Positions 50,998 to 60,973 of a stretch of DNA of 64,000 nt are shown here, in pieces. The notes under the pieces are model-generated. The model saw only the letters and a program-made list of their open reading frames with translations. It made no database searches and was not told the DNA's origin. The stretch spans positions 1-64,000 of the forward strand of contig CANLDA010000014.1 of assembly GCA_947489325.1 (NCBI GenBank). The letters run 5' to 3'. Position 1 is the stretch's first letter. Each line of letters starts with the position of its first letter. The position numbers and the translations under genes were made by a program. This stretch comes from an uncultured Paracoccaceae bacterium (GTDB lineage Bacteria; Pseudomonadota; Alphaproteobacteria; Rhodobacterales; Rhodobacteraceae).

Positions 50998-52328
50998 TTG
51001 AGGTCTATGAAACTCAACGCGCCATGCGCAATCTGCGCAAAGCGGCGATGCAGCGTGGTGTTGTGGCTGTGCTGGATGTGGGCAGTTCCAAGATTGCCTG
51101 TCTGGTGCTGCGTTTTGATGGCACGGATCGGCTTGCCGGAGTAGATGGCATCGGGCCAATGGCCGGGCAAAGCGGGTTTCGCGTGATTGGTGCGGCGACC
51201 ACGCGGTCGCGCGGTGTTCGCTTTGGTGAGATTAACGCCATGCAGGAAACCGAACGCGCCATTCGCACTGCCCTTCAGGCAGCGCAAAAGATGGCAAAAA
51301 TTCGTGTCGATCACGTGATTGCCTGTTTTTCCGGGGCTGAACCGCGTTCTTACGGGCTTGATGGTATGATTGATCTGGAAGGTCACGTTGTGACTGAACA
51401 GGATATCGCGCGTGTTTTGGCGGCCTGTGATGTGCCGGATTATGGCGAAGGGCGTGAAGTGTTGCACGCACAGCCTGTAAATTTTGCACTGGATCACCGG
51501 TCAGGTTTGGGTGATCCGCGTGGGCAGATGGGTCAGCAGCTGACCACCGACATGCACATGCTGACGGTGGATGCTGCCGCTGTGCAGAACCTTGCCCATT
51601 GTGTGAAACGCTGTGATCTGGAACTGGCAGGTGTTGCCAGCAGCGCGTATGTCTCTGGTATGGCCTCCCTCGTTGAAGATGAGCAAGAGCTGGGCGCGGC
51701 CTGTATTGATATGGGCGGCGGCTCCACCGGCATTTCGATCTTTATGAAGAAGCACATGATTTATTCCGATGCGGTGCGCATGGGCGGGGATCACGTGACC
51801 AGCGACATTTCAATGGGGCTTCAGGTGCCCACGGCGACAGCCGAACGTATCAAGACATTTTATGGCGGCGTGCATGCTACGGGCATGGATGATCGCGAGA
51901 TGATCGAACTTGAAGGCGAGACCGGCGATTGGGAACATGATCGCCGCACGGCCAGCCGCGCCGAACTGATTGGCATCATGCGCCCCCGGGTCGAGGAAAT
52001 CCTCGAAGAGGTGCGCGCACGTCTGGATGCTGCGGGCTTTGAACATTTGCCAAGCCAGCAAATCGTTTTGACAGGCGGCAGCAGTCAAATCCCCGGACTT
52101 GACGGGTTGGCCTCAAAAATTCTGGGTCAACAGGTGCGTTTGGGCCGCCCCATGCGGGTGCATGGTCTTCCGCAGGCGGCGACCGGTCCAGCCTTTGCCA
52201 GTGCGGTGGGGATGTGCCTTTATGCGACCCACCCGCAGGACGAATGGTGGGACTTTGACCTTCCGGTCGAACGTTATCCAACGCGATCCTTGCGGCGCGC
52301 CGTGAAATGGTTCCGCGACAATTGGTGA
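50994..52328 (+). CDS. ftsA: Cell division protein FtsA
   Basis: About 444 residues of the actin fold. VAVLDVGSSKIACLVLRF is the phosphate 1 motif, AACIDMGGGSTGISIFMKK phosphate 2, and IVLTGGSSQIPGLDGLASKI the adenosine motif. The C-terminal RYPTRSLRRAVKWFRDNW is an amphipathic membrane-targeting helix. It anchors FtsZ to the membrane. ATG 50994 overlaps ftsQ by four bases. A 375-base gap follows before ftsZ. Confidence 0.95.
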   Translation: MIEVYETQRAMRNLRKAAMQRGVVAVLDVGSSKIACLVLRFDGTDRLAGVDGIGPMAGQSGFRVIGAATTRSRGVRFGEINAMQETERAIRTALQAAQKMAKIRVDHVIACFSGAEPRSYGLDGMIDLEGHVVTEQDIARVLAACDVPDYGEGREVLHAQPVNFALDHRSGLGDPRGQMGQQLTTDMHMLTVDAAAVQNLAHCVKRCDLELAGVASSAYVSGMASLVEDEQELGAACIDMGGGSTGISIFMKKHMIYSDAVRMGGDHVTSDISMGLQVPTATAERIKTFYGGVHATGMDDREMIELEGETGDWEHDRRTASRAELIGIMRPRVEEILEEVRARLDAAGFEHLPSQQIVLTGGSSQIPGLDGLASKILGQQVRLGRPMRVHGLPQAATGPAFASAVGMCLYATHPQDEWWDFDLPVERYPTRSLRRAVKWFRDNW

Positions 52329-52703
52329 AAAGCGACGGTCTCCACGATTTTGTGCAAGGTGATCTCGACAAGGGATGGCATGTGGACTAAACTGTGGATA
52401 ACCGCCCATAAGAGCGGCAATGCACACCATTTTGACGGCCGAGCAGTGGCTTCGTCAGATCAGAGTTGAAATTTTCCCTCGCTGTCGCAGGTGGGGTTTG
52501 AAGGTTTGCTTGTGTCGCATTGTATATTTTCCACCAAATCTGCTGTTTTAGGCGAAATCCCGCATATTGCGGCAGTATTTTGTCAATATTTTGTGTCTTT
52601 AGGTGCTTTTTTGGATGACGATTCAAACGCATATCGCTAATAATTAGGGTGAGTAGGCAAAAATCCCGCGTCAGGCGGAGAACAAAAACAGGCGGACAGC
52701 TCT
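52329..52703 (+). promoter_or_regulatory. Intergenic leader with probable ftsZ promoters
   Basis: 375 bases without a gene, clearly A/T-richer than the flanks, including T-rich runs at 52570-52615 and CGCTAATAATTAGGG just upstream of the leader end. A single GATTC (GANTC) site lies at about 52620. This is the only long break in the ftsQ-ftsA-ftsZ run, so separate ftsZ transcription is likely. No precise -10/-35 pair can be assigned. Confidence 0.5.
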
Positions 52704-54308
52704 ATGACATTGAATCTCATAATGCCCGAACAGGACGATTTGAAACCCCGTATCACCGTTTTTGGTGTGGGTGGTGCCGGCGGCAATGCGGTCAACAATA
52801 TGATCGAAAAAGAGTTGGCTGGTGTTGATTTCGTCGTTGCAAACACCGATGCACAAGCGTTGCAACAATCGACTGCGGCATCGCGCATCCAGTTGGGTGT
52901 AAAAGTGACCGAAGGTCTGGGCGCTGGGGCGCGTCCTGCTGTGGGGTCTGCTGCCGCTGAAGAGAGCATTGAGCAGATCGTTGATCACCTCGCAGGTGCA
53001 CACATGTGCTTTATCACAGCAGGTATGGGAGGCGGCACCGGCACAGGTGCAGCCCCGATCATCGCACAGGCGGCCCGTGAATTGGGTGTTCTGACTGTTG
53101 GTGTTGTGACCAAGCCTTTCCAGTTTGAGGGCGCCAAGCGGATGAAGCAGGCCGAAGAGGGTGTCGACTCTCTGCAAAAGGTCGTGGATACGCTGATCAT
53201 TATCCCAAACCAGAACCTGTTCCGTCTGGCCAATGAAAAAACCACCTTTACCGAAGCCTTCAGCATGGCAGATGACGTGCTGTATCAAGGCGTCAAAGGT
53301 GTCACAGACTTGATGGTCTGCCCTGGCCTGATCAACCTTGATTTCGCTGACGTTCGCGCCGTGATGGACGAAATGGGCAAGGCGATGATGGGCACCGGCG
53401 AAGCAACTGGTGAAGATCGCGCCATTCAGGCCGCAGAGAAAGCCATCGCGAACCCGCTGTTGGATGAAATCAGCCTTAAGGGTGCCAAAGGTGTTCTTAT
53501 CAACATCACCGGCAGTCATGATCTTACGCTGTTCGAGTTGGACGAAGCAGCCAACCGTATCCGCGAAGAGGTGGACGCCGAGGCGAACATCATCGTTGGT
53601 TCCACGTTGGATGAAACACTGGACGGTGGTATGCGTGTATCGGTGGTTGCAACTGGTATTGATGCCTCTGACATATCCAAGGAAATCCCGGTTCCACGTC
53701 GCAAAATGTCTGAGCCACTGAAACAACATGTCAGTGCCGAAGAATTTCATGCCGAAGCACCGGCACCGGTTGTTGAAGAGCCAGTTGCAGAAGTTGCGCA
53801 GGCAGTTGAAGAACCATCGCTGTTTGGCGAATTGGATGCACAACGCGTTGCTGCCGAAGAGCAAATGGAAGACATCTTCGAAGAGCAAAGCTATGAGGAT
53901 GAAGTTCCTGCGCCGACCTATCAGCCACGCGCGTCAGAGTTTCAGCCGCGCACTGAGAGCTTTGAGGCAGAACCTGCCGCCTTTGTTGCGCCAAAAGCGC
54001 CAGCACCGGGCACACCATCGCCAGAGGCTATGCAGCGCCTGAAGGCGGCTGTGCACAAAGCACCATCAGCAGGAGCGCGTCAAGAAGCGCCTCAGCAAAT
54101 GCGTGAAGAGCCGCGCGGCCAAGAGGAAAAACCACGCTTTGGGATCAACTCTTTGATCAATCGCATGACCGGCAGCGCCCAAGAGGCGGCCCAGCGTCCA
54201 GTACGTCAACAGCCAAGTGTTCAGGCCGCTCCGGCAGTAGAACCAGAGATGGAACAGGAAGAGGATCGGATTGAAATCCCCGCATTCCTGCGCCGTCAAG
54301 CGAACTAA
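52704..54308 (+). CDS. ftsZ: Cell division tubulin FtsZ
   Basis: 534 residues. The GTP-binding tubulin signature [10 protein letters not shown] (about 109-118) and the T7 loop [15 protein letters not shown] are intact. The globular part ends near residue 320. A linker of about 190 residues rich in Glu, Pro, Ala and Gln follows, much longer than in E. coli, and the conserved tail [11 protein letters not shown] (binding FtsA and other partners) closes the protein. Long linkers are common in alphaproteobacteria. A strong terminator follows. Confidence 0.97.
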   Translation: MTLNLIMPEQDDLKPRITVFGVGGAGGNAVNNMIEKELAGVDFVVANTDAQALQQSTAASRIQLGVKVTEGLGAGARPAVGSAAAEESIEQIVDHLAGAHMCFITAGMGGGTGTGAAPIIAQAARELGVLTVGVVTKPFQFEGAKRMKQAEEGVDSLQKVVDTLIIIPNQNLFRLANEKTTFTEAFSMADDVLYQGVKGVTDLMVCPGLINLDFADVRAVMDEMGKAMMGTGEATGEDRAIQAAEKAIANPLLDEISLKGAKGVLINITGSHDLTLFELDEAANRIREEVDAEANIIVGSTLDETLDGGMRVSVVATGIDASDISKEIPVPRRKMSEPLKQHVSAEEFHAEAPAPVVEEPVAEVAQAVEEPSLFGELDAQRVAAEEQMEDIFEEQSYEDEVPAPTYQPRASEFQPRTESFEAEPAAFVAPKAPAPGTPSPEAMQRLKAAVHKAPSAGARQEAPQQMREEPRGQEEKPRFGINSLINRMTGSAQEAAQRPVRQQPSVQAAPAVEPEMEQEEDRIEIPAFLRRQAN

Positions 54309-54329
54309 TTGACGAAAAACCTTGTGAAC

Positions 54330-54360
54330 AGGCCGTCCTTTTGGGCGGCCTTTTTCTTTT
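54330..54360 (+). terminator. Terminator after ftsZ
   Basis: AGGCCGTCC (54330-54338) pairs with GGGCGGCCT (54343-54351) around TTTT, followed by TTTTCTTTTT. lpxC therefore probably has its own promoter in the A/T-rich 150 bases beyond. Confidence 0.88.
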
Positions 54361-54523
54361 TGTTATAAGGGTTTATTTGCATCTAAGCAGATTGCTGCCG
54401 AAATGTTTCAGTCGTGTTTCAGTTCGTTGCAAAGATTGAATTGAGGTAAATGCGCGGAAACTATAGGCATTTCTTCACCGAAAAGCTCTGATACCCAGGG
54501 CCGTAAACGGAGTGAGGACTTCC

Positions 54524-55444
54524 TTGCAAAAGACCGTCAAAACCCCAGTAAGATTCCATGGCGTCGGCCTGCATTCAGGCAAATCGGCGCATATGGCCAT
54601 TTGCCCTGCGTCTGCTGATTATGGCATTTGGTTTCGTCGTACCGACATCCTGTTAGGGGATGCGTTGGTTCCGGCGCGCTGGGATCTGGTCGAGCAAGGT
54701 CCTCTGTGTACGCGTGTGGTGAATGCTGCGGGTGTCAGTGTTGCAACGATTGAACACGTCATGGCGGCTTTGGCTGGCTGTGGGGTTCATAACGCATTGA
54801 TTGAAATTGATGGCCCAGAAGTGCCAGTTCTAGATGGCAGCGCAGCGGAATTTGTGCGTGCGATCCTTGAAAAAGGCCTGGTGGCGCAGGATCGTCCATT
54901 ACGTGCCGTCGAGGTGCTGCAAGAGATTTCTGTGACACGTGGTGCCGCAACAGCCACATTGACGCCGTCGGATACGTTGCAGATAGATTTCAAAATCGAA
55001 TTTGATGACGACGCCATTGGCGTTCAACACAAAGTATTGAACATGTCTAATGGCAGCTTCGTGCGCGAGTTGTGTGACAGCCGTACGTTTTGCCGCAAAT
55101 CCGACATCGACACGATGCGCGAACAAGGCCTTGCCTTGGGTGGCTCGCTTGATAATGCGGTTGTGGTTGATGGCGATCAAATCCTGAGCCCCGGTGGCCT
55201 GCGCCACAAGGACGAGGCAGTGCGCCATAAAATGCTGGATGCATTGGGTGATCTCGCGCTTGCGGGTGCACCAATTTTGGGGTGCTACTCTGGGTTTCGG
55301 GCGGGTCATTCCCTGACAAACGAGCTTTTGCGTACGTTGTTTTCGACACCCGGCGCGTTTCGTGTTGTTGAGTGTGATTCTGAAACCGTTGCACGTTTGC
55401 CCGGAATTGGCGTCCATCTGAGCGAAATTCCTGCGGTCGCCTAG
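54524..55444 (+). CDS. lpxC: UDP-3-O-acyl-N-acetylglucosamine deacetylase LpxC
   Basis: About 306 residues. The enzyme commits UDP-acyl-GlcNAc to lipid A. Zinc ligands and catalytic residues fall in IEHVMAALAGCGVHNALIEI, KMLDALGDLALAGAPILG and FRAGHSLTNELLR. VRFHGVGLHSG is the usual N-terminus. I favour the TTG at 54524 (QKTVKTPV), with GAGG upstream, over GTG 54512, because family proteins begin close to this point; the choice is uncertain by four residues. Confidence 0.93.
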   Translation: MQKTVKTPVRFHGVGLHSGKSAHMAICPASADYGIWFRRTDILLGDALVPARWDLVEQGPLCTRVVNAAGVSVATIEHVMAALAGCGVHNALIEIDGPEVPVLDGSAAEFVRAILEKGLVAQDRPLRAVEVLQEISVTRGAATATLTPSDTLQIDFKIEFDDDAIGVQHKVLNMSNGSFVRELCDSRTFCRKSDIDTMREQGLALGGSLDNAVVVDGDQILSPGGLRHKDEAVRHKMLDALGDLALAGAPILGCYSGFRAGHSLTNELLRTLFSTPGAFRVVECDSETVARLPGIGVHLSEIPAVA

Positions 55445-55555
55445 GCAAGACGTCGCGAAAACTTACCAAAGACGTTTTGCACCGGAATTTTATGTGCTAA
55501 CAGCTTGGAGAAAGAGGGGCACAGGTCCCTGAGTCCACACCAGAGGTTGAGCAAC

Positions 55556-56410
55556 ATGGCAGGCGGCAATTTTCGGACAAATCTGATTGGTGCGCTCCTT
55601 GTCGGAGCAGTGCTTTCGGGATGCGGTGGCAGTGCCGCCGAAAAAGTTCGTAAGGGACAAATTTCGCTTGAGACATTTACGGCCGAGCAAATTTTTCAGC
55701 GTGGCGAATATGAACTTGAAAAAGGCGATGAAGAGCAGGCGGCTTTCTACTTTTCAGAAGTTGAGCGGCTATATCCCTATGCCGAACTCAGTAAACGCGC
55801 TCTGATCATGCAGGCCTTTGCTTATCATCAAGGTGGGGATTATGAAAACAGCCGTGCAACAGCGCAGCGTTTCATTGATTTTTATCCATCCGACGATGAC
55901 GCCGCTTATGCGCAATACCTGCTGGCGCTCAGCTACTATGATCAGATCGATGAAATTGGCCGCGATCAAAAGCTGACCTTTGAAGCACTGCAAGAGCTGC
56001 GCAAAACGATCGAAACCTACCCAGAGAGCGAATATGCGCGCTCGGCACGTCTGAAATTTGATTTGGCATTTGACCATCTGGCGGCCAAAGAAATGGAAGT
56101 TGGGCGGTATTATTTGAAGCGTGATCACTTTACGGCTGGGATCAACCGCTTCCGTGTTGTGATCGAAGATTTCCAAACCTCGACACATACGCCCGAAGCT
56201 TTGCACCGGCTGGTGGAATCCTATCTGTCACTTGGTTTGACCGACGAAGCTCAAACTGCTGCGGCGATTCTGGGGCATAACTTCCAATCTACGGACTGGT
56301 ATGAAGACAGCTACAAGCTGCTGACCAAACGTGGGCTGAAACCCAAAGCGTTGGGGAACAACTGGCTGACGAAAATATATCGTCAGACCGTCAAGGGCGA
56401 ATGGCTCTAA
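55556..56410 (+). CDS. bamD: Outer membrane assembly lipoprotein BamD
   Basis: About 284 residues. The signal peptide ends in the lipobox LSGC (Cys 23), so the protein is a lipoprotein. TPR repeats follow: ERGEYELEKGDEEQAAFYFS-like helices from about residue 45, and YPYAELSKRALIMQAFAYHQ. BamD is an essential part of the BAM complex that folds outer membrane proteins. ATG 55556 is preferred over 55505, which would put 17 residues in front of the signal peptide. Its stop overlaps a possible recN start. Confidence 0.92.
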   Translation: MAGGNFRTNLIGALLVGAVLSGCGGSAAEKVRKGQISLETFTAEQIFQRGEYELEKGDEEQAAFYFSEVERLYPYAELSKRALIMQAFAYHQGGDYENSRATAQRFIDFYPSDDDAAYAQYLLALSYYDQIDEIGRDQKLTFEALQELRKTIETYPESEYARSARLKFDLAFDHLAAKEMEVGRYYLKRDHFTAGINRFRVVIEDFQTSTHTPEALHRLVESYLSLGLTDEAQTAAAILGHNFQSTDWYEDSYKLLTKRGLKPKALGNNWLTKIYRQTVKGEWL

Positions 56411-56421
56411 GCGAGCACAGC

Positions 56422-58074
56422 ATGCTTCGCTCGCTTGACATAAGAGACATGTTAATCATTGACCGGCTGGAGCTAGCGTTCCAGCCGGGTTTGAACGTTC
56501 TGACGGGTGAAACCGGGGCAGGTAAATCCATCTTACTGGATTCACTTGGGTTTGTTCTGGGGTGGCGTGGCCGGGCCGAATTGGTGCGTGCAGGCGCCGA
56601 TCAAGGCGAAGTTATCGCGGAATTTGACCTAAATGCGGATCACCCGGCACATAAGGTCCTGCAAGAGGCAGGTCTGCCAGATGATGACACACTGATCTTG
56701 CGACGGGTAAATGCCCGAGACGGGCGCAAAACCGCATGGGTGAATGATCGGCGTTGTTCTGGGGACGTGTTACGGCAATTGTCCGAAACATTGATCGAAT
56801 TGCACGGCCAACACGATGATCGCGGCTTGTTGGACCCTAAGGGCCATCGGGATTTGTTAGATGAATTTGGCCAGTTAGACGTGCCCAAAGCAGATGTGCG
56901 CAAAGCTTGGCAAAGCTGGGCAAAGGCGCGCGGTGAATTATCCAAAGCAGAGGACGCGTTACGTGCACTTCAGGCCGAAGAGGAGTTTTTGCGTCACGCG
57001 GTCGCTGAGTTGGATGACCTTGACCCACAACCCGGTGAAGAGGCAGAGCTGGATCAAGCGCGCCGCATGATGCAAGGCGCGGAGCGTGTGCGCGAAGATG
57101 TGGCGCGGGCGCACTCTGCATTGGGCGGAAGCGGAGCCGAAGGCGCAATGAGCGATGCCTTGCGATGGCTTGAAGGGGCAAGTGAAGGGGCCGCAGAGGC
57201 GCTTGATGCTCCGATTGCCGCGCTTGCACGGGCGCTTGCTGAATTGGACGAGGCCACAGATGGAATTGTTCGGTGTCTTGAAGTATTGGATTTCAATCCA
57301 CTAGAGCTGGAACAAACCGAAGAACGCCTATTTGCGATCCGTGCATTGGCACGCAAGCATGAGGTTTTACCTGATGATCTTGGTGGGTTTGCCGATAATC
57401 TGCGGGCCAAACTTGCGGCGTTGGATGCTGGTACAGGGGATATTACAGGGTTGCGCGCCGCTGTCAGCACGGCAGAACAAGCCTATACAGATAAGGCGCA
57501 AACCCTAAGCCAAAAACGCAAAAAGGCCGCGACACGGCTTGACAAGATGGTCACGCGGGAACTTGCTCCGTTGAAGATGGAACGCGCGGTTTTCACAACC
57601 CAAATAGAGACAATCAACGCCGGAGCCTTGGGCGTGGATGATGTGACTTTTAGCGTCGCGACCAATCCAGGCGCGCCTGCGGGACCTTTGGGAAAAATTG
57701 CATCTGGAGGTGAGTTGAGCCGGTTCTTGTTGGCGCTCAAGGTTTGTTTGAGTCATGAACAGCAAGGTATTACGATGATCTTTGACGAGATTGATCGCGG
57801 TGTAGGAGGCGCAACAGCTGATGCCGTTGGACGTCGGTTGGCGGCTTTGGCGACAGAGGGTGGGCAAGTGCTCGTGGTAACGCATTCGCCGCAGGTCGCG
57901 GCCCTTGGCGCGCATCATTGGCAGGTGGCCAAGCGGGTGGAACGTGGTCAGACGCTATCTGAAGTCGCGCCATTGGATGACCAAGCGCGTGTCGATGAAA
58001 TCGCGCGAATGCTGGCAGGGGACATCATCACTGAAGAAGCCCGTGCTGCCGCGCGTGCCCTTTTGGCCGGATAA
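56422..58074 (+). CDS. recN: DNA repair ATPase RecN
   Basis: About 550 residues of the SMC-like family. The Walker A is LTGETGAGKSILLDSLGF (about 28-45). Two coiled-coil stretches flank the middle (around residues 150-210 and 320-370). The ABC signature SGGELSRFLLALKV and Walker B MIFDEIDRGVGGATADAVG are close to the C-terminus. It helps repair double-strand breaks. ATG 56422 gives the family-typical MLRSLDIRDM; ATG 56401 would overlap bamD and add seven residues. Confidence 0.94.
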   Translation: MLRSLDIRDMLIIDRLELAFQPGLNVLTGETGAGKSILLDSLGFVLGWRGRAELVRAGADQGEVIAEFDLNADHPAHKVLQEAGLPDDDTLILRRVNARDGRKTAWVNDRRCSGDVLRQLSETLIELHGQHDDRGLLDPKGHRDLLDEFGQLDVPKADVRKAWQSWAKARGELSKAEDALRALQAEEEFLRHAVAELDDLDPQPGEEAELDQARRMMQGAERVREDVARAHSALGGSGAEGAMSDALRWLEGASEGAAEALDAPIAALARALAELDEATDGIVRCLEVLDFNPLELEQTEERLFAIRALARKHEVLPDDLGGFADNLRAKLAALDAGTGDITGLRAAVSTAEQAYTDKAQTLSQKRKKAATRLDKMVTRELAPLKMERAVFTTQIETINAGALGVDDVTFSVATNPGAPAGPLGKIASGGELSRFLLALKVCLSHEQQGITMIFDEIDRGVGGATADAVGRRLAALATEGGQVLVVTHSPQVAALGAHHWQVAKRVERGQTLSEVAPLDDQARVDEIARMLAGDIITEEARAAARALLAG

Positions 58075-58159
58075 GGCCTTCTATTTCGTGAATTTTCCTT
58101 AAGAGGGTTGGCCTTACCCGTCAAAATACCTAATGCTTGGAAAAGACTTGGGATAGCAT

Positions 58160-59848
58160 ATGTGGGCCGCAATCTTCAGCTTTATTCAAGATAGCCTTCG
58201 ACAGGCAGCTTCAACCTGTCGTGGCGGCTGGCGTGTGCTGGTGACACGCGGGCCAAGTCAGTTCCAGTTTTGGTTGATTGCGCTGGCGATTGGTGTGGCG
58301 GCTGGCTTTGCCGCGCTTGGGTTTCGCAAGGGCATCGTGTGGCTACAGTCCACGTTGTATGGCACCGATAATGTGAACCGTCTCCACAGCTTTGCCGAGT
58401 CCCTACCATGGTATTGGGTGTTGCTGATCCCAACCTTTGGAGGGCTGATTGTCGGCCTTATCCTGCATCATTTTACACGTGATGCACGGGTGCGGGCGGT
58501 GGCCGATGTGATTGAAGGCGCAGCCGTCAATGACGGGCGTGTGGAAATCCGCGAAGGGCTGGCGTCGGCCTGTGCCTCTTTGATCACGCTAAGTTCGGGT
58601 GGCTCGTCCGGGCGCGAGGGGCCGGTGGTTCATTTGGCCGGGGTGATTTCCAGTTGGGTGAGCAACCGCATCAAGGCTGATGGCATCACTGGCCGCGATT
58701 TGTTGGGCTGTGCGGTGGCGGCGGCGGTTTCCGCGAGCTTTAACGCACCCATTGCCGGGGCCTTGTTTGCACTTGAGGTCGTCCTTCGTCATTTCGCCGT
58801 GCATGCCTTTGCCCCGATTGTGATTGCGTCTGTTGCGGGCACGGTCATTAGCCGTCTGGAATTTGGCGATGTCACCGAATTTGTGTTGCCCGCAGAAGGC
58901 GCGTTGGAATTTTATCAGGAACTACCTGCATTTTTGATGTTGGGTGGGGTGTGTGGCTTTGTGGCAGTCGCCCTGATGTGGACGATTTTTTGGGCCGAGG
59001 ATATGGCCAACCACATTCAGGATCATTCCGGTATGCCGCGATGGCTGCGGCCTGCAATTTCGGGCGCGTTGTTGGGGGGCGTGGCGATCTTCTTTCCACA
59101 TATCATCGGGGTTGGCTATGAAACTACATCAGCGGCTCTGACAGGAGAGTTGATCCTGCATGAGGCGATTATCTTTGCCATCCTTAAGGTGGTGGCCGTG
59201 TCCATCACCATGGCCGGGCGTATGGGGGGCGGGGTGTTTTCTCCGGCACTGATGGTTGGGGCGCTGACCGGGTTGGCTTTTGGTTTGATTGCCACGTCAG
59301 TATTCCCAGAGGTGTCGGGATCAGAAACACTGTATGCTTTGGCAGGAATGGGGGCTGTGGCGGCTGCGGTTTTGGGGGCGCCAATTTCCACCACCTTGAT
59401 TGTGTTTGAGTTGACAGGGGATTGGCAGACCGGATTGGCGGTTATGGTGGCGGTGTCGATCTCAACCGCTTTAAGTTCGCGTCTTGTGGATGGATCGTTT
59501 TTCCTGTCGCAGTTGGAGCGGCGCAATGTGCATGTGGCGGCAGGGCCGCAGGCGTATTTGCTGTCTATGTTTCGGGTGGCGAATGTGATGCGATCGGTTA
59601 AGGACGAGAGCGGCATTGATGAAGACGCGTGTTGGGATATGATCCGCGATGGCGTCTATGTTGATGGCAACGCCACGCTTGAGGCGGCGATGCCGATCTT
59701 TGACAAATCAGGGGTGCCGTTTATTCCGGTGGTTACGCTGGGAGGCGAAGACGAACCCCCGGAGTTGTGGGGGGCTGTGTATCACATGGATGCGCTGAAG
59801 GCGTACAACCGGGCATTGGCTGCAACGGCGGCGGAAGAGCATTCTTAG
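58160..59848 (+). CDS. ClC-family chloride channel/transporter with CBS domains
   Basis: 562 residues. The membrane part (to about 430) has the selectivity motif GGSSGREGPVVHLAG with the gating glutamate (E153) and the second motif MGGGVFSPALMVGAL. A cytosolic C-terminal part of about 120 residues resembles CBS domains, typically regulatory through nucleotide binding. The gating Glu indicates possible Cl-/H+ exchange. An A/T-rich 85-base gap separates it from recN. Physiological role here is unknown. Confidence 0.9.
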   Translation: MWAAIFSFIQDSLRQAASTCRGGWRVLVTRGPSQFQFWLIALAIGVAAGFAALGFRKGIVWLQSTLYGTDNVNRLHSFAESLPWYWVLLIPTFGGLIVGLILHHFTRDARVRAVADVIEGAAVNDGRVEIREGLASACASLITLSSGGSSGREGPVVHLAGVISSWVSNRIKADGITGRDLLGCAVAAAVSASFNAPIAGALFALEVVLRHFAVHAFAPIVIASVAGTVISRLEFGDVTEFVLPAEGALEFYQELPAFLMLGGVCGFVAVALMWTIFWAEDMANHIQDHSGMPRWLRPAISGALLGGVAIFFPHIIGVGYETTSAALTGELILHEAIIFAILKVVAVSITMAGRMGGGVFSPALMVGALTGLAFGLIATSVFPEVSGSETLYALAGMGAVAAAVLGAPISTTLIVFELTGDWQTGLAVMVAVSISTALSSRLVDGSFFLSQLERRNVHVAAGPQAYLLSMFRVANVMRSVKDESGIDEDACWDMIRDGVYVDGNATLEAAMPIFDKSGVPFIPVVTLGGEDEPPELWGAVYHMDALKAYNRALAATAAEEHS

Positions 59849-59880
59849 ATGGCAGAGCTGGGCCCTCAAACGGACCTTTG

Positions 59881-59958
59881 ATTGGGGACCAGCCCCCAAA
59901 CACATCCCGAATTGGGGGCCAGCCCCCAAACCCCCGGGATATTTCCGCCAAGAAGAAG
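59881..59958. repeat. Intergenic G/C-hairpin repeat, copy 4, with 30-bp tandem unit
   Basis: Two adjacent 30-base units start at 59881 and 59911 (ATTGGGG.CCAGCCCCCAAAC in each), then CCCCCGGGATAT and a CCAAGAAGAAG end. The hairpins are TTGGGGG/CCCCCAA-like. The order and core match copy 3 at 26432. It lies between convergent genes. Confidence 0.7.
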
Positions 59959-59986
59959 CTGGATGCGGTGAAATACTAGGCAGTTA

Positions 59987-60871
59987 TTAGGGTTTCAGAC
60001 AGGTGACAAAAAGTGCTTCAACAGCGGATAGGCTGTGGTCGCGGCGCACGGCCAGTTGGATTTGTGTGGTTTGGTCATAAGCGCCATGGGCGACAGGGCG
60101 CATTTTTCCGTCGCGAACCCAGACGTTGGCAAATGCACGTGGAAGATAACCGATGTATTGACCGGTCAGAATCAGCATGGCGATGCCTTCGATTTGATGG
60201 GCGCTGGCGTTAGAGGGAAGCCTTGCTGTCGTGGGGGCGATACGAGCCTCGTTCAGATAGGCGCGTTGGGCAAACTGGGCTTGAGACAGATCGTCTTGGT
60301 TGGGTTGATCAAACAAAGGATGGCCTTTGGCGCAGTACAGACCGACGGTATCTTGGCCAATGTTTTCGTAAGACAGGCCCGGTTTGGGGGCATGGAATAC
60401 ACCGACTCCAAGGGCTATGCGTCCATCGAGCAAGCCATATTCAATGTCATCCGGCGCCATGGAGTGAAGCTCTATCGTGGCGTCTGGTGCTATTTGGCCA
60501 AAATGTGTCAGCGCATCGATGATCGGCGCAGTTTGGTCTGAAATCCAACTGTCAATGACGGCGAGTTGTAAAGGGTCGGTCAAGTGATTGGCTGATCCGC
60601 GTATGGTTTCATTGAACCCGGCGATGGATTGAAACAACTGGCGTGTGGCGTGATAGACAGTTTCGCCATCTTGGGTAAGGCGAAACCCGCTGCGCCCTCG
60701 TTGGCAAAGATGCATGCCAAGGCGCGTTTCTAGGTCTGTGATTTGGCGACTGATGGTGGAAGCCGAAACATTGAGAGCGATCTGTGCTGAAGCAAACCCT
60801 TTTGTCTGCACCACAGTGACAAAGACATAAAGCGCGCGCAAATCGGTTTGTGACAGAGATGGAGGGAGCAT
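59987..60871 (-). CDS. LysR-family transcriptional regulator (divergent from amidinotransferase gene)
   Basis: About 294 residues. HTH motif SQTDLRALYVFVTVVQTKGF near the N-terminus, with ALNVSASTISRQITDLETRL, then an effector-binding domain. The ATG at 60871 has AAAGGA upstream; a start at 60901 would overlap the palindromes at 60883-60917, which are likelier to be operator DNA. It is divergent from the hydrolase gene at 60974 and probably controls it. Confidence 0.82.
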   Translation of the reverse strand: MLPPSLSQTDLRALYVFVTVVQTKGFASAQIALNVSASTISRQITDLETRLGMHLCQRGRSGFRLTQDGETVYHATRQLFQSIAGFNETIRGSANHLTDPLQLAVIDSWISDQTAPIIDALTHFGQIAPDATIELHSMAPDDIEYGLLDGRIALGVGVFHAPKPGLSYENIGQDTVGLYCAKGHPLFDQPNQDDLSQAQFAQRAYLNEARIAPTTARLPSNASAHQIEGIAMLILTGQYIGYLPRAFANVWVRDGKMRPVAHGAYDQTTQIQLAVRRDHSLSAVEALFVTCLKP

Positions 60872-60882
60872 GGGGTCCTTTG

Positions 60883-60917
60883 TTGCAATATTTGCAATCA
60901 AATTCTCTATATTTGAT
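60883..60917. promoter_or_regulatory. Two overlapping LysR-type palindromes
   Basis: TTGCAA-TAT-TTGCAA (60883-60897) and ATCAAAT-N7-ATTTGAT (60897-60917), both with T-N11-A geometry. They lie between the LysR start (60871) and the hydrolase gene start (60974), in a short A/T-rich region. Confidence 0.65.
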
Positions 60918-60973
60918 ATTTTTCACAAGTAATAATTGCTCGATAGTCCCAAAAACACAGATGGGAGAGTGAC

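Noticed and set aside
52671-53888. 405-codon open frame antisense to ftsZ
   Set aside because: It is a mirror of the ftsZ codons, Cys/His-rich with no family-like motif and no ribosome-binding site; ftsZ on the other strand is certain.
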